Source: Lentzea aerocolonigenes
Lineage (GTDB): Bacteria; Actinomycetota; Actinomycetes; Mycobacteriales; Pseudonocardiaceae
Length of the DNA stretch: 64,000 bases
Assembly: GCF_000974445.1 (NCBI RefSeq)
Contig: NZ_BBOJ01000016.1
Span: 1-64,000, forward strand
Direction: 5' to 3'
Program-made: the position numbers and the translations under genes
Shown here: positions 7,761 to 18,938 of the stretch, one piece after another
How the letters are laid out: each line of letters begins with the position of its first letter
Position numbering within the stretch: the first letter of the stretch is position 1
The notes under the pieces: model-generated
The model's input: only the letters and a program-made list of their open reading frames with translations
Databases searched by the model: none
What the model was told of the DNA's origin: nothing

Positions 7761-9509
7761 ATGAAGTTCGTTGGACCGGTCGTCGCGAAGGCGCAGTTCC
7801 TCGTCGAGGAAGCGCGGAAGCGATGGGCCGCGTTTGGTGATCTGTGGCGTCGTTCGCTGCAGTTGCGCGTGGTCGTGTCCACGCTCGCGCTGTCGTCCGC
7901 CGTGGTGTTCGTGCTGGGCATGGTGCTGCAGATGCAGATCACCAACCAGCTGCTGAACACCAAGGACGAGGCCGCGGTGCGTCAGGCCATGGCCTCGCGC
8001 AACCTCATCCAGTCCGACCTGGTCGGCCTGAACCCCGGCCCGGACAGCGTGCAGACGCGGTTCACGAGCGCGATCAACAAGCTCGCCGTCGGTGGCACCG
8101 GAACCGACGCCACGACGGCGGGCGCCGGCGCGTTCGAACCCGTGCTGGCAGACGGGCTGGGCTCGAGCGGTGCCGGGCGCGTGCCGTCCGTCGGTCCGCT
8201 GGAGGACGTTCCGCGCGCCCTGCGCGAGATGGTCGAGAACGGCGACGAGGGCACCCAGATCCACACGGTGCAGCGCGGCAACACGCCGACCACGTTGTTC
8301 GTCGTGGGCCTGCCGATGAGCACGTCCGCCCGCTCGATGCAGCTGTACCTGATCTTCCCGCTGACCTCCGAGCAGCGCACCGCAGAGGTGGTGCAGTCGA
8401 CGCTCGTGGTCGGCGGCATCGTGCTGCTGATCCTGCTCGCGCTGATCGCGAACCTCGTGACGCGCCAGGTCGTGCGCCCGGTGCGGCAGGCCGCGGAGGT
8501 CGCGGAACGGTTCGCGGACGGCACCCTGCACGAACGCATGCACGTCGTCGGCGAGGACGACGTGGCACGCCTGGCCGAGTCATTCAACGAGATGGCCGAG
8601 TCGATCCAGGCCCAGTTCAAGCAGCTGGAGGAGTTCGGCCAGCTGCAACGCCGGTTCACCTCGGACGTCTCGCACGAGCTGCGCACACCGCTGACGACGG
8701 TGCGCATGGCCGCGGACGTCCTGCACGCCTCGCGTGAACAGTTCCCCGCCGGCCTCGCGCGCTCGACCGAGCTGCTGGTCGACGAGCTCGACAGGTTCGA
8801 GTCGCTGCTGGGCGACCTGCTGGAGATCTCGCGGCTGGACGCCGGTGTCGAGGAGCTGACCGCCGAGCAGGTCGACATCCGCGTGCTCGCACGCCGAGCG
8901 CACGACTCCGTTCGTGCGATCTCGACGAGCGCGGGCTCGCCGGTCGTGCTGGACCTGCCGGACACCGAGCTGACCGCGGAGCTGGATTCCCGCCGCGTGG
9001 AACGGATTCTGCGCAACCTGCTCGCGAACGCCATCGACCACGGCGAGGGCCAGCCGGTCGAGCTGACCATGCGCGGCAACGAGAACGCGGTCGCGATCAC
9101 CGTGCGAGACCACGGAGTCGGTCTGCGGCAAGGGGAAGCCGAGCTGGTCTTCAGCCGCTTCTGGCGCGCCGACCCGTCCCGCAACCGCCGCACCGGCGGC
9201 ACGGGCCTGGGCCTGTCGATCTCGCTGGAGGACGCCCGGCTGCACGGCGGCTGGCTGGAGGCGTGGGGCGAGCCCGGCCACGGCGCCGTGTTCCGCCTGA
9301 CGTTGCCCCGCAGGCACGGCGAGGAACTGCGCGAGAGCCCGTTGCCGCTCGCGCCCGCGATCGAGCTCGCACCCGTTGCGGTGGTGGAGGAACCGGTCGT
9401 GCACACCGAACCGGACGAGGTGGAGCTGACGCCGGAGGAGATCACCTGGCAGCCCGCCGAGCCCGTGGACGGGCCCGCCAAGGACGAGGTTTCGGAGGAA
9501 GTGCGGTGA
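7761..9509 (+). CDS. mtrB: MtrB sensor histidine kinase
   Basis: Membrane sensor kinase that phosphorylates MtrA. 582 residues. Membrane segments are at about 36-58 and 214-233, enclosing an extracytoplasmic sensor of about 155 residues. A HAMP linker follows (about 234-290), then the HisKA dimerisation helix with phospho-His H305 in SDVSHELRTP, and a HATPase domain with NLLANAIDHG, DHGVGL and TGGTGLGLSIS ATP-lid motifs. A Pro/Glu-rich cytoplasmic tail extends beyond the kinase core. The ATG at 7761 follows AGGTGG. The stop overlaps the lpqB GTG by 4 nt, implying translational coupling. Confidence 0.96.
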   Translation: MKFVGPVVAKAQFLVEEARKRWAAFGDLWRRSLQLRVVVSTLALSSAVVFVLGMVLQMQITNQLLNTKDEAAVRQAMASRNLIQSDLVGLNPGPDSVQTRFTSAINKLAVGGTGTDATTAGAGAFEPVLADGLGSSGAGRVPSVGPLEDVPRALREMVENGDEGTQIHTVQRGNTPTTLFVVGLPMSTSARSMQLYLIFPLTSEQRTAEVVQSTLVVGGIVLLILLALIANLVTRQVVRPVRQAAEVAERFADGTLHERMHVVGEDDVARLAESFNEMAESIQAQFKQLEEFGQLQRRFTSDVSHELRTPLTTVRMAADVLHASREQFPAGLARSTELLVDELDRFESLLGDLLEISRLDAGVEELTAEQVDIRVLARRAHDSVRAISTSAGSPVVLDLPDTELTAELDSRRVERILRNLLANAIDHGEGQPVELTMRGNENAVAITVRDHGVGLRQGEAELVFSRFWRADPSRNRRTGGTGLGLSISLEDARLHGGWLEAWGEPGHGAVFRLTLPRRHGEELRESPLPLAPAIELAPVAVVEEPVVHTEPDEVELTPEEITWQPAEPVDGPAKDEVSEEVR

Positions 9510-11242
9510 AACGGCTGGCTGTGCTGGCGCTCGTCCTCGTGACCCTGTCCGGGTGCGCCGCGATCCCGACGAACACGCAGCCGAAGCCGATCGGCCCCAA
9601 GGACAGCAAGACGACGAACACCGTCACCGCTCCCGAGCCGCGGCAGAACCTCGACCCGATCACGCTCGTCCGCGACTTCATCGACGCGACCTCGAACCCC
9701 GACCGCGACTTCGCGGCCGCCCGCGCCTACCTGACACCGGACGCCGACAAGAAGTGGGACACCAAGAACCCCACGATCATCGAGAGCGCGTTCGCGACCG
9801 TGCCGACGCCACTGGGGCCGCAGGACAAGACGACAACCGTGCTGCTGCAGGGCAAGTACGTCGGCCGCCTGGGCAACGACAACTCGTTCGTGCCGCGGCT
9901 CGACGACCTCAAGCAGATGCTGAAGCTCGAGCGCAACAACGAGAACCAGTGGCGGATCTCCGAACCGCCGCCGGGCGTGTACATGCCGCAGAACCTGTTC
10001 AACAGCAACTACCGCCGCGTGACGCTTTACTTCTACAACCGCGAGTTCAGCGTCCTCGTGCCGGACCCGCGCTACGTCGTCATCCCGCCGGCCACGAGCA
10101 TCCCGACGCGCGTGACGGAGCTGCTGATCAAGGGCCCCGGCGACGCGGTGCGCGACACGTTGGTGAGCGCTCTGGGTCCGGACACCGACGTCTTCTCGGA
10201 GACGAAGGAGGCCGACGACGGCGCGCTGGAGGTCAACCTCACCAAGGTGGGCAAGGACCTCACGCCCGAGAAGAGCAAGCAGATCGTGGCCCAGGTCGTG
10301 AAGTCGTACTCCGGCGTCACGACGTCCCGCGTGCGCGTCCTGGTCGACGGCCAGCAGATCCTCCCGGATCAACGCGACTACCGGCCGTCCGACGTCTCGG
10401 CCACCGCGGGCGAGTCGTTGCTGGCCCTGAACGCGAACCTCCAGGGCATGCTCGTGGTGGACGGCTCGATCCGCTCCCTCACCGACGGCAACCCGATCAA
10501 GGGCCCAGCAGGCACCGGCGCGTACGGCGCGGTGTCGGCGGCCCAGTCCCTGGACGGCTCACGTCTCGCCGTGGTGTACCGAGCGGGCGGCGGAATGCGT
10601 CTGCGCGTCGGCGAGCTGGAGCAGGAACTGTCCGAAGTGGACCAGCGCGCAACTACTCTGTCGAGACCGACCTGGCTGCTCTCCAGCGGCCCGAAGGAAC
10701 CGGGAGCCGAGGTGTGGACGGTCGTGGACGGCGCCTCCGTGTCCCGCGTGACCCGTTCCGACAACGGCAGCTGGACGGCCAAGGGCGTCAACATCACCGA
10801 GATCTCCCCGTTCGGCGCCATCAGCGAACTGCGCCTGTCCCGCGACGGCACCCGCGCGGCCCTGGTGATCGCCGGTCGGTTGTACGTGGCCTCCGTGGTG
10901 CGCCACGACCAGGACGTGGCCCTGCGCTCGCCCCGGCAGATCCAACCGTCGACGCTCGGGTCGTCCGTGGTGTCGATCGACTGGCTGTCGCAGGACGTGC
11001 TGGTGGTTTCGTCTTCGTTGACCGCGTTGCCGGTGACCAAGGTGTACGCGGACGGGTACAAGTTGGACCGGTACAGCCAGTCGAACCTCACCGTGCCGGT
11101 GGGGTCGGTGGCCGCGGCGCCGGCTCGGCAGGTGCAGGTGATCGACCCTTCCGGGTTGTGGTCGGCTTCGGACATCACTGATGTCTGGAGGGCCAGCGGG
11201 ATTCGGGTTTCGGCTGGGGCGTTGGTGTTTTATCCGGGGTGA
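9506..11242 (+). CDS. lpqB: Lipoprotein LpqB
   Basis: Membrane-anchored lipoprotein that interacts with MtrB and tunes MtrAB signalling in mycobacteria. 578 residues. Signal peptide with lipobox VTLSGC and lipidated C17. Then an LpqB N-terminal region (DFIDATSNPDRDFAAARAYL at about residue 54), a GerMN-like domain (about 190-290) and a beta-propeller-like LpqB repeat region to the end. The GTG start at 9506 overlaps the mtrB stop (GTGA), completing the mtrA-mtrB-lpqB operon. No C-terminal truncation is seen. Confidence 0.95.
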   Translation: MKRLAVLALVLVTLSGCAAIPTNTQPKPIGPKDSKTTNTVTAPEPRQNLDPITLVRDFIDATSNPDRDFAAARAYLTPDADKKWDTKNPTIIESAFATVPTPLGPQDKTTTVLLQGKYVGRLGNDNSFVPRLDDLKQMLKLERNNENQWRISEPPPGVYMPQNLFNSNYRRVTLYFYNREFSVLVPDPRYVVIPPATSIPTRVTELLIKGPGDAVRDTLVSALGPDTDVFSETKEADDGALEVNLTKVGKDLTPEKSKQIVAQVVKSYSGVTTSRVRVLVDGQQILPDQRDYRPSDVSATAGESLLALNANLQGMLVVDGSIRSLTDGNPIKGPAGTGAYGAVSAAQSLDGSRLAVVYRAGGGMRLRVGELEQELSEVDQRATTLSRPTWLLSSGPKEPGAEVWTVVDGASVSRVTRSDNGSWTAKGVNITEISPFGAISELRLSRDGTRAALVIAGRLYVASVVRHDQDVALRSPRQIQPSTLGSSVVSIDWLSQDVLVVSSSLTALPVTKVYADGYKLDRYSQSNLTVPVGSVAAAPARQVQVIDPSGLWSASDITDVWRASGIRVSAGALVFYPG

Positions 11243-11284
11243 TTTGGGGGGCGCGTCGGGTCCGTGGGTGGCGCTCTGGTTGGC

Positions 11285-11472
11285 GGCGTTCCCGGCTGAG
11301 TTGGCGGGTTTCTGTTGGGGTGCGGTGGCGCGCTGGTTGCGTAGCGTTCCCCGGTTGCGTTGGCGGGTTCCTGTTGGGGGCGCGCCTGTTCCGTGGCGTT
11401 CCCCAGGTTGCGTTGGCGGGTTCCGGTTGCGGTCGCGCCTGTTCCGTGGCGTTCCCCGGGTTGCGTTGGCGG
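11285..11472 (+). repeat. Imperfect tandem repeat of about 53 bp
   Basis: About 3.5 copies: 11285-11343 (diverged), 11344-11395, 11396-11448 and a partial copy at 11449-11472. Each starts with GCGTTCCCC, contains TTGCGTTGGCGGGTTCC, and the two central copies end with CGCGCCTGTTCCGTG. It lies just after lpqB and is probably non-coding. Confidence 0.8.
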
Positions 11473-11609
11473 CTGGCGGGTGCGTGTGTTTTCCTGGGAG
11501 GCTCTGCCCCCAGACCCCCGGCAATCTGATCAGGGGGTTAGCGCCGTTCGCGGGTTGATGGCACGCCTGTTGCTTACGGCGGCTGCCTGTTGCGTAGGTG
11601 CTTGCGTTG

Positions 11610-11751
11610 GCGGTGGGGTCCCGTCACGAGTCGCACCAGGAGCGAGCCACGATTGAGGAGGGATGTCAACTCGACGAAAAGCGTGTCGAGTTGACATCCC
11701 TCCTCAATCGCAGCAAGAGCTGTGGCGCGACTCGTGACGGGACCCCACCGC
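11610..11751. repeat. 142-bp composite inverted repeat (intergenic hairpin element)
   Basis: Two nested perfect inverted repeats. The outer arms of 25 bp (11610-11634 and 11727-11751) contain GGGTCCCGTCACGAG and its complement. The inner arms of 26 bp (11650-11675 and 11685-11710) contain GAGGAGGGATGTCAACTCGA and its complement, and enclose a 9-nt loop GAAAAGCGT. Between them is an unpaired internal loop of 15 and 16 nt. The arms are uncorrupted, which argues for recent arrival or selection. It looks like a MITE- or REP-type palindromic element; no transposase or flanking duplication was recognised. Confidence 0.85.
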
Positions 11752-11814
11752 CGGGCCCGCTTGCTCTGGGCGTGGGGAGGGCTCGCCACCCTGGGCCCGG
11801 CGCGGCCCGTCGCG

Positions 11815-11965
11815 GTCCGTCGCGTCCCATTGCCGCGTCCAACCCTCGGCGTTTCAACCCACCGCGTCTCAGTCCTGGCGTTTCAACCAGCGGGTCCCAC
11901 TCCGGCGTCTCAACTTGCCGCGTCCCCTCCCGGCGCCTCAACTTGCCGCGTCCGCACCCCAGACA
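11815..11965 (+). repeat. Degenerate 27-29 bp repeats
   Basis: About four diverged units, each beginning GGCGTTTCAAC or GGCGTCTCAAC or GGCGCCTCAAC and carrying CCGCGTC about 12 bp later. The units abut one another without spacers, so this is a decayed tandem array. Confidence 0.5.
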
Positions 11966-11978
11966 TCCCGGCCCCGCC

Positions 11979-12584
11979 CTAATGCGGCCTCGCAGACGTC
12001 AGCGCCACCACCGCGTGCGTCCGCACCCCGGCCCGCCGCAACGCCCGCACACAAGCCGCAGCCGTCGCCCCGGTGGTGATCACGTCGTCCAGCAGGACCG
12101 TCGTCCCCGGTGGAGGCCGCCCGCAAACCTCGACCCGCCCCTCCAAGTTCCGACGCCGCGCCCCAGCGCTCAACCCGACGGAATCGACCACCCCAGGGGC
12201 GAGCCGCAGCACCGGCGCCACCGCCGCGATCTCCACGGCGCGTGCCACCCTCAGCATGTGGTCGCCCCCGCGCACCCTCGCGGCGCTCACACGGGACGGT
12301 GCCGGCACCAGCGTCCACGGCGCGGGGCCCACCGAGACCAGTGCGGCCGCCACCATCGCGCCGAACCACGCTGAGAGGGCTCGTGCGCCCCGTTCCTTGA
12401 AGGCGAGCACGAGTTCCCTTGCGGCGCCGTGATAGGCGGCGAGCGTCCACACTGGCGGGCCGACACCTGGGACTCTGATGGCGTTGGGTGGTCCGAAGCC
12501 GTCGAGGCACGCCGCGCAGCACGTGGCGCCGCGGCGGCCGCAGCCGGCGCAGGAGGTCGGCAGGAGCAGGTCGAGTGCTGTCAT
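11979..12584 (-). CDS. comF: ComF-family phosphoribosyltransferase-like protein
   Basis: 201-residue ComF/GntX-type protein. An N-terminal Cys4 zinc-finger-like motif (C12, C15, C23, C26 in SCAGCGRRGATCCAAC) precedes a type I PRTase domain with the PRPP loop VLLDDVITTGATA (about residues 160-172). In competent bacteria ComF aids DNA uptake. In actinobacteria the role is unclear, but the gene sits between lpqB and hpf as in mycobacteria. ATG start at 12584; the open frame continues upstream without family-like sequence. No nearby competence genes. Confidence 0.85.
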   Translation of the reverse strand: MTALDLLLPTSCAGCGRRGATCCAACLDGFGPPNAIRVPGVGPPVWTLAAYHGAARELVLAFKERGARALSAWFGAMVAAALVSVGPAPWTLVPAPSRVSAARVRGGDHMLRVARAVEIAAVAPVLRLAPGVVDSVGLSAGARRRNLEGRVEVCGRPPPGTTVLLDDVITTGATAAACVRALRRAGVRTHAVVALTSARPH

Positions 12585-13304
12585 GCACCCAGGATGGCGG
12601 CGGGGTCCGACAAAAATGGGACGAGGACTTTCGGCACCGCCCACAAGGGTGAAGTTCGTGTTGCGTTGTCGATCACCAGCACGTCCGGGGCGCGCCGGAA
12701 ACCCCTGCTCGGCAGCACTTCTGTGACGACGTCCCAAGATCCGGTTACTCGTTTCGACCCGTTTGTCCCAGCGACTGTTGAGGCGAGGTTTCAGAACTGA
12801 GACGTCCGCACGTTGGTCGCCGCGACGCCACCGCAGCGTCCGCCACCCACGAGCGCACCCACCACCCCAGACCCTCCGAGGACGCCCCACGGAAGTTAAC
12901 GACTATTCACATCTGGATCTGACCAGCGGTTATTACCGCAATAGCCGTCGACGGTGATCAACGGTCTTGTCCGGCATTGGGCGAAATCAGCCGTTCAGCC
13001 CGGCGTGACTGGGTCGTGATCGGGCGGTGGAACCGATCGGTTCGCTCGCAAGAAGTGCCGTTCGGCCCCGTGAAGTGGATCGGAATCGATCTCTTCGAAG
13101 TTTCGGGAACATGACGCGCGGGTCGGCCGTTGGCTGGGTATGAGGCCGCGACTGGGACCGTTCGACGCAGCGAAGCTGCCGTCGAGTGCCGGTTCGCGGC
13201 TGCGCCGTACGGGTGAGCGGGATGCCGGTGGACCTGGTTCGGGGCACGCTCGGGACACGACTCGCAACGCGCTGTCGTCGCGCTGCGTAGTCACCAAAAA
13301 ATCT
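12585..13304. other. Intergenic region between comF and the hpf leader
   Basis: About 720 bp between divergent comF and hpf. Base composition drops around 12895-12970, suggesting promoter DNA for comF or hpf. Small open frames such as 13140-13421 have poor codon character and no recognisable motif. I see no tRNA or other RNA gene. Confidence 0.4.
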
Positions 13305-13526
13305 GCGCGTTCCCCCGGCAAGGGGGCTTACGCGACGGTGAATCCCAAGCTAACGTGCACCGCTATCAGCGTTCCCGGCCCGCGGGGAGGAGGCGAACAG
13401 CCCATGACCCTGGCGCCGTGAGAGCTGAGGGAGACGACCCTCTGCGACACATCTGCGATCCATGATCGCCACGGCGCTCTGAATGCAGTCCAGCCATAGC
13501 TCGCAGCAAAGCGAGGGAGGTCGTGT
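13305..13526 (+). ncRNA. Candidate structured 5' leader of hpf
   Basis: A 220-nt leader that looks structured. Hairpin 1 at 13307-13333 pairs GCGT and CCCCC with GGGGG and ACGC around GGCA. Hairpin 2 at 13427-13442 is GAGGG-AGACGA-CCCTC. Hairpin 3 at 13500-13515 is CTCGC-AGCAAA-GCGAG and abuts the GGGAGG ribosome site, so it could control translation. Unpaired purine-rich stretches (GGTGAATCCC, GGAGGAGGCGAACAG) resemble conserved RNA blocks. The raiA RNA motif is known upstream of such genes in Firmicutes and Actinobacteria and is a candidate match, but I cannot confirm it by eye. Confidence 0.4.
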
Positions 13527-14195
13527 ATGGACATCGTCGTTAAGGGCCGCAACGTCGAGGTGCCCGATCACTACAGGGTGCACGTCGCCGAAAAGCTGGC
13601 CCGGCTTGAGCGCTACGACCGCAAGGTCATCCGCTTCGACGTGGAGCTTTTCCACGAGCCGAACCGCCGACAGTCGAAGAACTGCCAGCGGGTCGAAATC
13701 ACCGGCAAGGGACGTGGACCTGTGGTCCGTTCCGAAGCCTGCGCGGGTGACTTCTACGCCGCGCTCGATTCTGCGGTCGCGAAGCTCGAGAACCGTCTGC
13801 GTCGGTCGCACGACCGCAGGCGCGTCCACCACGGGGCGCGGGCCCCGATCTCGGTGGCCGAAGCGACAAGCGGACTGGGGGAGATCCCGTCCGCCGGCGA
13901 AAGCATGACGTCGCGCCGCGCGAAGACCGCGGTGCTCGACGCACCCGAGGCCGACTACGAGGGCATGGCGGAAGTGCCCGCGCAGCGTTGGGAAGAGGGC
14001 CTCGAAGACAAGTTGCCCGGACGCGTCGTACGCGAAAAGGAGCACGCCGCCAAACCGATGACCGTCGACCAGGCCCTCTACGAGATGGAGCTGGTCGGAC
14101 ACGACTTCTACCTGTTCGCCGACACCGAATGCGGGCGCCCGAGTGTCGTCTACCGCCGGAAGGGATTCGACTACGGCGTGATCAGGCTGGCCTGA
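13527..14195 (+). CDS. hpf: Long-form ribosome hibernation promoting factor
   Basis: 222-residue long HPF/YfiA protein (RafS/RafH type), which binds 30S subunits and pairs ribosomes into inactive 100S dimers during stress. The N-terminal beta-alpha-beta domain (about 1-105, starting MDIVVKGRNVEVPDHY) binds near the decoding site. A variable linker follows (about 105-160), then the C-terminal dimerisation domain with the family signature MTVDQALYEMELVGHDFYLF. The ATG follows an excellent GGGAGG site. The long structured leader suggests post-transcriptional control. It lies directly upstream of secA, as in mycobacteria. Confidence 0.95.
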   Translation: MDIVVKGRNVEVPDHYRVHVAEKLARLERYDRKVIRFDVELFHEPNRRQSKNCQRVEITGKGRGPVVRSEACAGDFYAALDSAVAKLENRLRRSHDRRRVHHGARAPISVAEATSGLGEIPSAGESMTSRRAKTAVLDAPEADYEGMAEVPAQRWEEGLEDKLPGRVVREKEHAAKPMTVDQALYEMELVGHDFYLFADTECGRPSVVYRRKGFDYGVIRLA

Positions 14196-14218
14196 TCCGC
14201 TGACCCCGTTCCTTCAAC

Positions 14219-14257
14219 CGCCGCCGCCCCGCACCCCTCGCGTGCGGGGCGGCGGCG
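14219..14257 (+). terminator. hpf terminator hairpin
   Basis: A 16-bp GC-only perfect stem (CCGCCGCCCCGCAC paired with GTGCGGGGCGGCGG, plus two flanking pairs) with a 7-nt loop, 24 nt after the hpf stop. No U-tract follows, as is common in actinobacteria. Confidence 0.75.
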
Positions 14258-14592
14258 CGCGTCTGCCGCAGCGTGGTGTCTGAGCGCTGCGGGCCGTGTG
14301 CGCAGGTCGGCGGGGCGCGTCTACCGCCACCCGGCGCCATTCCTCGTCCGGACGTTCACCGTGAAGGTGAATCTCGTCCGACCAGGAACCTTCACGCGGG
14401 CCTCATGCGTTCACCACAGCAGTAGCCGAAGATGGCGGCACACCCCGCAGACGGCACCTGACCTGCCCATACCAGGTGAGGCGACCCAATCCGCCTGTGT
14501 CTGTGCACACATCTTGGCGACTTGCCTACGATGGGCAGGGGAAAGGCGTCCGACGTGGGCGCGCCGCGATACAGGTGATGAGGTCTATCCAG
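14258..14592 (+). promoter_or_regulatory. secA upstream region with symmetric elements
   Basis: 335 bp upstream of secA without a gene. It carries the inverted repeat TTCACC-GTGAA-GGTGAA at 14355-14371, bracketed by two direct copies of CTCGTCCG at 14343-14350 and 14373-14380 (30-bp period). Further TTCAC motifs follow at 14391 and 14409. The arrangement suits a regulator-bound promoter, but no family-specific consensus is recognised. Confidence 0.35.
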
Positions 14593-17535
<2,943 letters not shown>

Positions 17536-17556
17536 CCGCTCACTTTTCTGTTACGC

Positions 17557-17593
17557 GGGGCCCCTGCGTTTCCGACAGGGAAACGCGGGGCCC
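17557..17593 (+). terminator. secA terminator hairpin
   Basis: Stem GGGCCCC plus GCGTTTCC, closed by a short GACAG loop, pairing with GGAAACGC and GGGGCCC; one bulged T. It begins 22 nt after the secA stop and is followed by TTTCG. Confidence 0.8.
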
Positions 17594-17653
17594 TTTCGTG
17601 CGCTCCAAGCGAACGAAAGCTCCCCGCGTGCGCTTCAAAAATGCGAAACCGGC

Positions 17654-18070
17654 TCACTCCAGGACGGTGAACGCGGTGAAGTGCCAGCGGTCGTCGTCGT
17701 GCTCGGCGCGTGCCGCGACTGCCAGCACCCGCTCGTCCCTGCGGATGGTCACGGCGATCTCGGCGGCGAACTGCGACGGGTGGCAGACCCGAGGTGGCCG
17801 CAGCATGCGGGTCGTTCGCGAGCGGACCAGCAGACCCAGCCGGGTCGCCAGCACAGGCGTGGCCACCTCGCGCAACAACCGCCCCGGCCGGCGTCCGTCC
17901 AGCACCTCCAGGACCACGCCGACCAACCGGACGGCGTCGAGCGCGGGCGACGGCGGATCCGGCACCGGCACCCGGACCGGCAGGGGACGTGGCCGCAGGC
18001 GTGGCCGGGGAATGACCACCGCACCGGCCGGGGGCTCGTAGGCGGGCAGGCGCCGGACAACTGGAGGCAT
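17654..18070 (-). CDS. Rv3235-family protein (DUF6459-like)
   Basis: 138-residue small protein resembling the Rv3235 family found next to secA in actinobacteria. A Pro/Arg-rich N-terminus of about 45 residues is followed by a compact domain with VRLVGVVLEVLDGRRPGRLL, then RVCHPSQFAAEIAVTI, and an ending in WHFTAFTVLE. It has no catalytic motif or membrane segment. Function is unknown; the conserved position beside secA suggests an envelope or secretion link, which is inference. It is convergent with secA and nearly touches the divergent HAD gene start. Confidence 0.7.
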   Translation of the reverse strand: MPPVVRRLPAYEPPAGAVVIPRPRLRPRPLPVRVPVPDPPSPALDAVRLVGVVLEVLDGRRPGRLLREVATPVLATRLGLLVRSRTTRMLRPPRVCHPSQFAAEIAVTIRRDERVLAVAARAEHDDDRWHFTAFTVLE

Positions 18071-18137
18071 GCCGAACCAGGCGCGCCGACGCGGTGATCA
18101 GGACATCCGGCACCCGAAAGTGGGTACCGTCCAGGAC

Positions 18138-18548
18138 GTGCTGAAAGCCCTGGTGCTCGACTACGGCGGCGTCCTGACCGATCCCGGCGAGGACAACCCG
18201 GCGGAACCGCCGTTGCTCACCGCCCTCAGGAAGGCCAAGGAACACGGCCTGAAGACGGCCCTGCTGTCCAACGCGGACGGTTGGTGGCAGCCACCGGCGG
18301 CGTTCGCGGGCCTCTTCGACGCCGCGATCCTCTCCGGCGAGGTCGGCCTGGCGAAGCCGGAGATCGAGATCTACCTGCTGACCGCCGCGAAGCTGGACCT
18401 CGAACCGGCGGAGTGCGTCTTCGTCGACGACCTCGCGATCAACGTCAGGGGCGCTGCGGAGGCGGGCATGGTCGGTGTCCACCATCGGTCGACACGGTCC
18501 ACCCTCGAGGAACTGGAGATCCTGCTAGCGGTCGCGCTCCGCGATTGA
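18138..18548 (+). CDS. HAD-superfamily hydrolase
   Basis: Small haloacid dehalogenase-fold protein of about 136 residues. Motif I is reduced to VLDYGGVLTD (nucleophile Asp, but Gly where many phosphatases have the second Asp). Motif II is LLSNADG, a Lys in GLAKPE serves as motif III, and VFVDDLAINV forms motif IV. The cap is minimal. The Asp-to-Gly change after the nucleophile is common in the HAD-IA 'YGGVL' subgroup. Start set at GTG 18138, with 18120 and ATG 18069 as alternatives; the last would overlap the divergent gene's start. Substrate unknown. Confidence 0.78.
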   Translation: MLKALVLDYGGVLTDPGEDNPAEPPLLTALRKAKEHGLKTALLSNADGWWQPPAAFAGLFDAAILSGEVGLAKPEIEIYLLTAAKLDLEPAECVFVDDLAINVRGAAEAGMVGVHHRSTRSTLEELEILLAVALRD

Positions 18549-18632
18549 GGGTTCACCCCGCAGCGTAATTGCTCGCAATTCGGCCGCGCACTACCGTCCA
18601 TTGTGCACGCAGTCGAATGCATAGGGGAGAAA

Positions 18633-18938
18633 ATGCGAAGAATTGTCGCTTGCGTTGCAGTCGCCATTGCAGCCACGGCAATTGCAGCACCCGCACAAGC
18701 GTACGAACGTGGTTGCTACGAGGAATTCCTGAGGGACGGGCGCAGTGTCGAGGTCTACTGCGACCAGGGCAGGCCGGGCCGCTTCCGCGCGGTCGCCCAC
18801 TGTTCGAACGGCCTGGGGTTCTGGGACCAGTACGGCAGCATCGGCCGGGTCAGGGGCTCGTCGTCGGTCGCGATGTGCACGTCACTGCTGGGGTTCCCCC
18901 GCGTCGACGGCTACCACGTCTACTGGATGTCCGACTGA
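18633..18938 (+). CDS. Small secreted protein, unknown function
   Basis: 101-residue exported protein. Signal peptide MRRIVACVAVAIAATAIAAP with likely cleavage after AQA (about residue 24). The mature part of about 78 residues has four cysteines, which could form two disulfides, and Trp/Tyr-rich ends. No family recognised. The ATG at 18633 has a strong AGGGGAG ribosome site. Its stop overlaps the stop region of the convergent TrmH gene by 19 bp. Confidence 0.7.
   Translation: MRRIVACVAVAIAATAIAAPAQAYERGCYEEFLRDGRSVEVYCDQGRPGRFRAVAHCSNGLGFWDQYGSIGRVRGSSSVAMCTSLLGFPRVDGYHVYWMSD

Larger units (their letters stand above)
11243..11978. other. Non-coding, repeat-rich gap between lpqB and comF
   Basis: 736 bp without a credible gene. 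It contains imperfect 53-bp tandem repeats (11285-11472), a 142-bp composite hairpin (11610-11751) and degenerate 27-29 bp repeats (about 11815-11965). Short frames here lack consistent codon use and recognisable motifs. lpqB and comF point towards each other, so transcription from both sides ends here. Confidence 0.7.

Noticed and set aside
11815..11965. Possible CRISPR array (GTTTCAACC-like repeats)
   Set aside because: Units of 27-29 bp abut directly without unique spacers, diverge strongly, and no cas gene is nearby; it is a decayed tandem repeat.
12585..12890. Upstream extension of ComF to about 303 residues
   Set aside because: The Cys4 motif that begins the family occurs 12 residues after ATG 12584; the upstream sequence is Arg/Gly-rich and unrelated.
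13140..13421. 93-residue open frame upstream of hpf
   Set aside because: Arg/Ser-rich composition, no motif, no ribosome site, and overlap with the structured leader.
13305..13470. Cyclic-di-AMP (ydaO-type) riboswitch before hpf
   Set aside because: Blocks such as GTGAATCCC and GCTAACG recall that class, but their order and the flanking pairing do not match; kept only as an unspecified structured leader.
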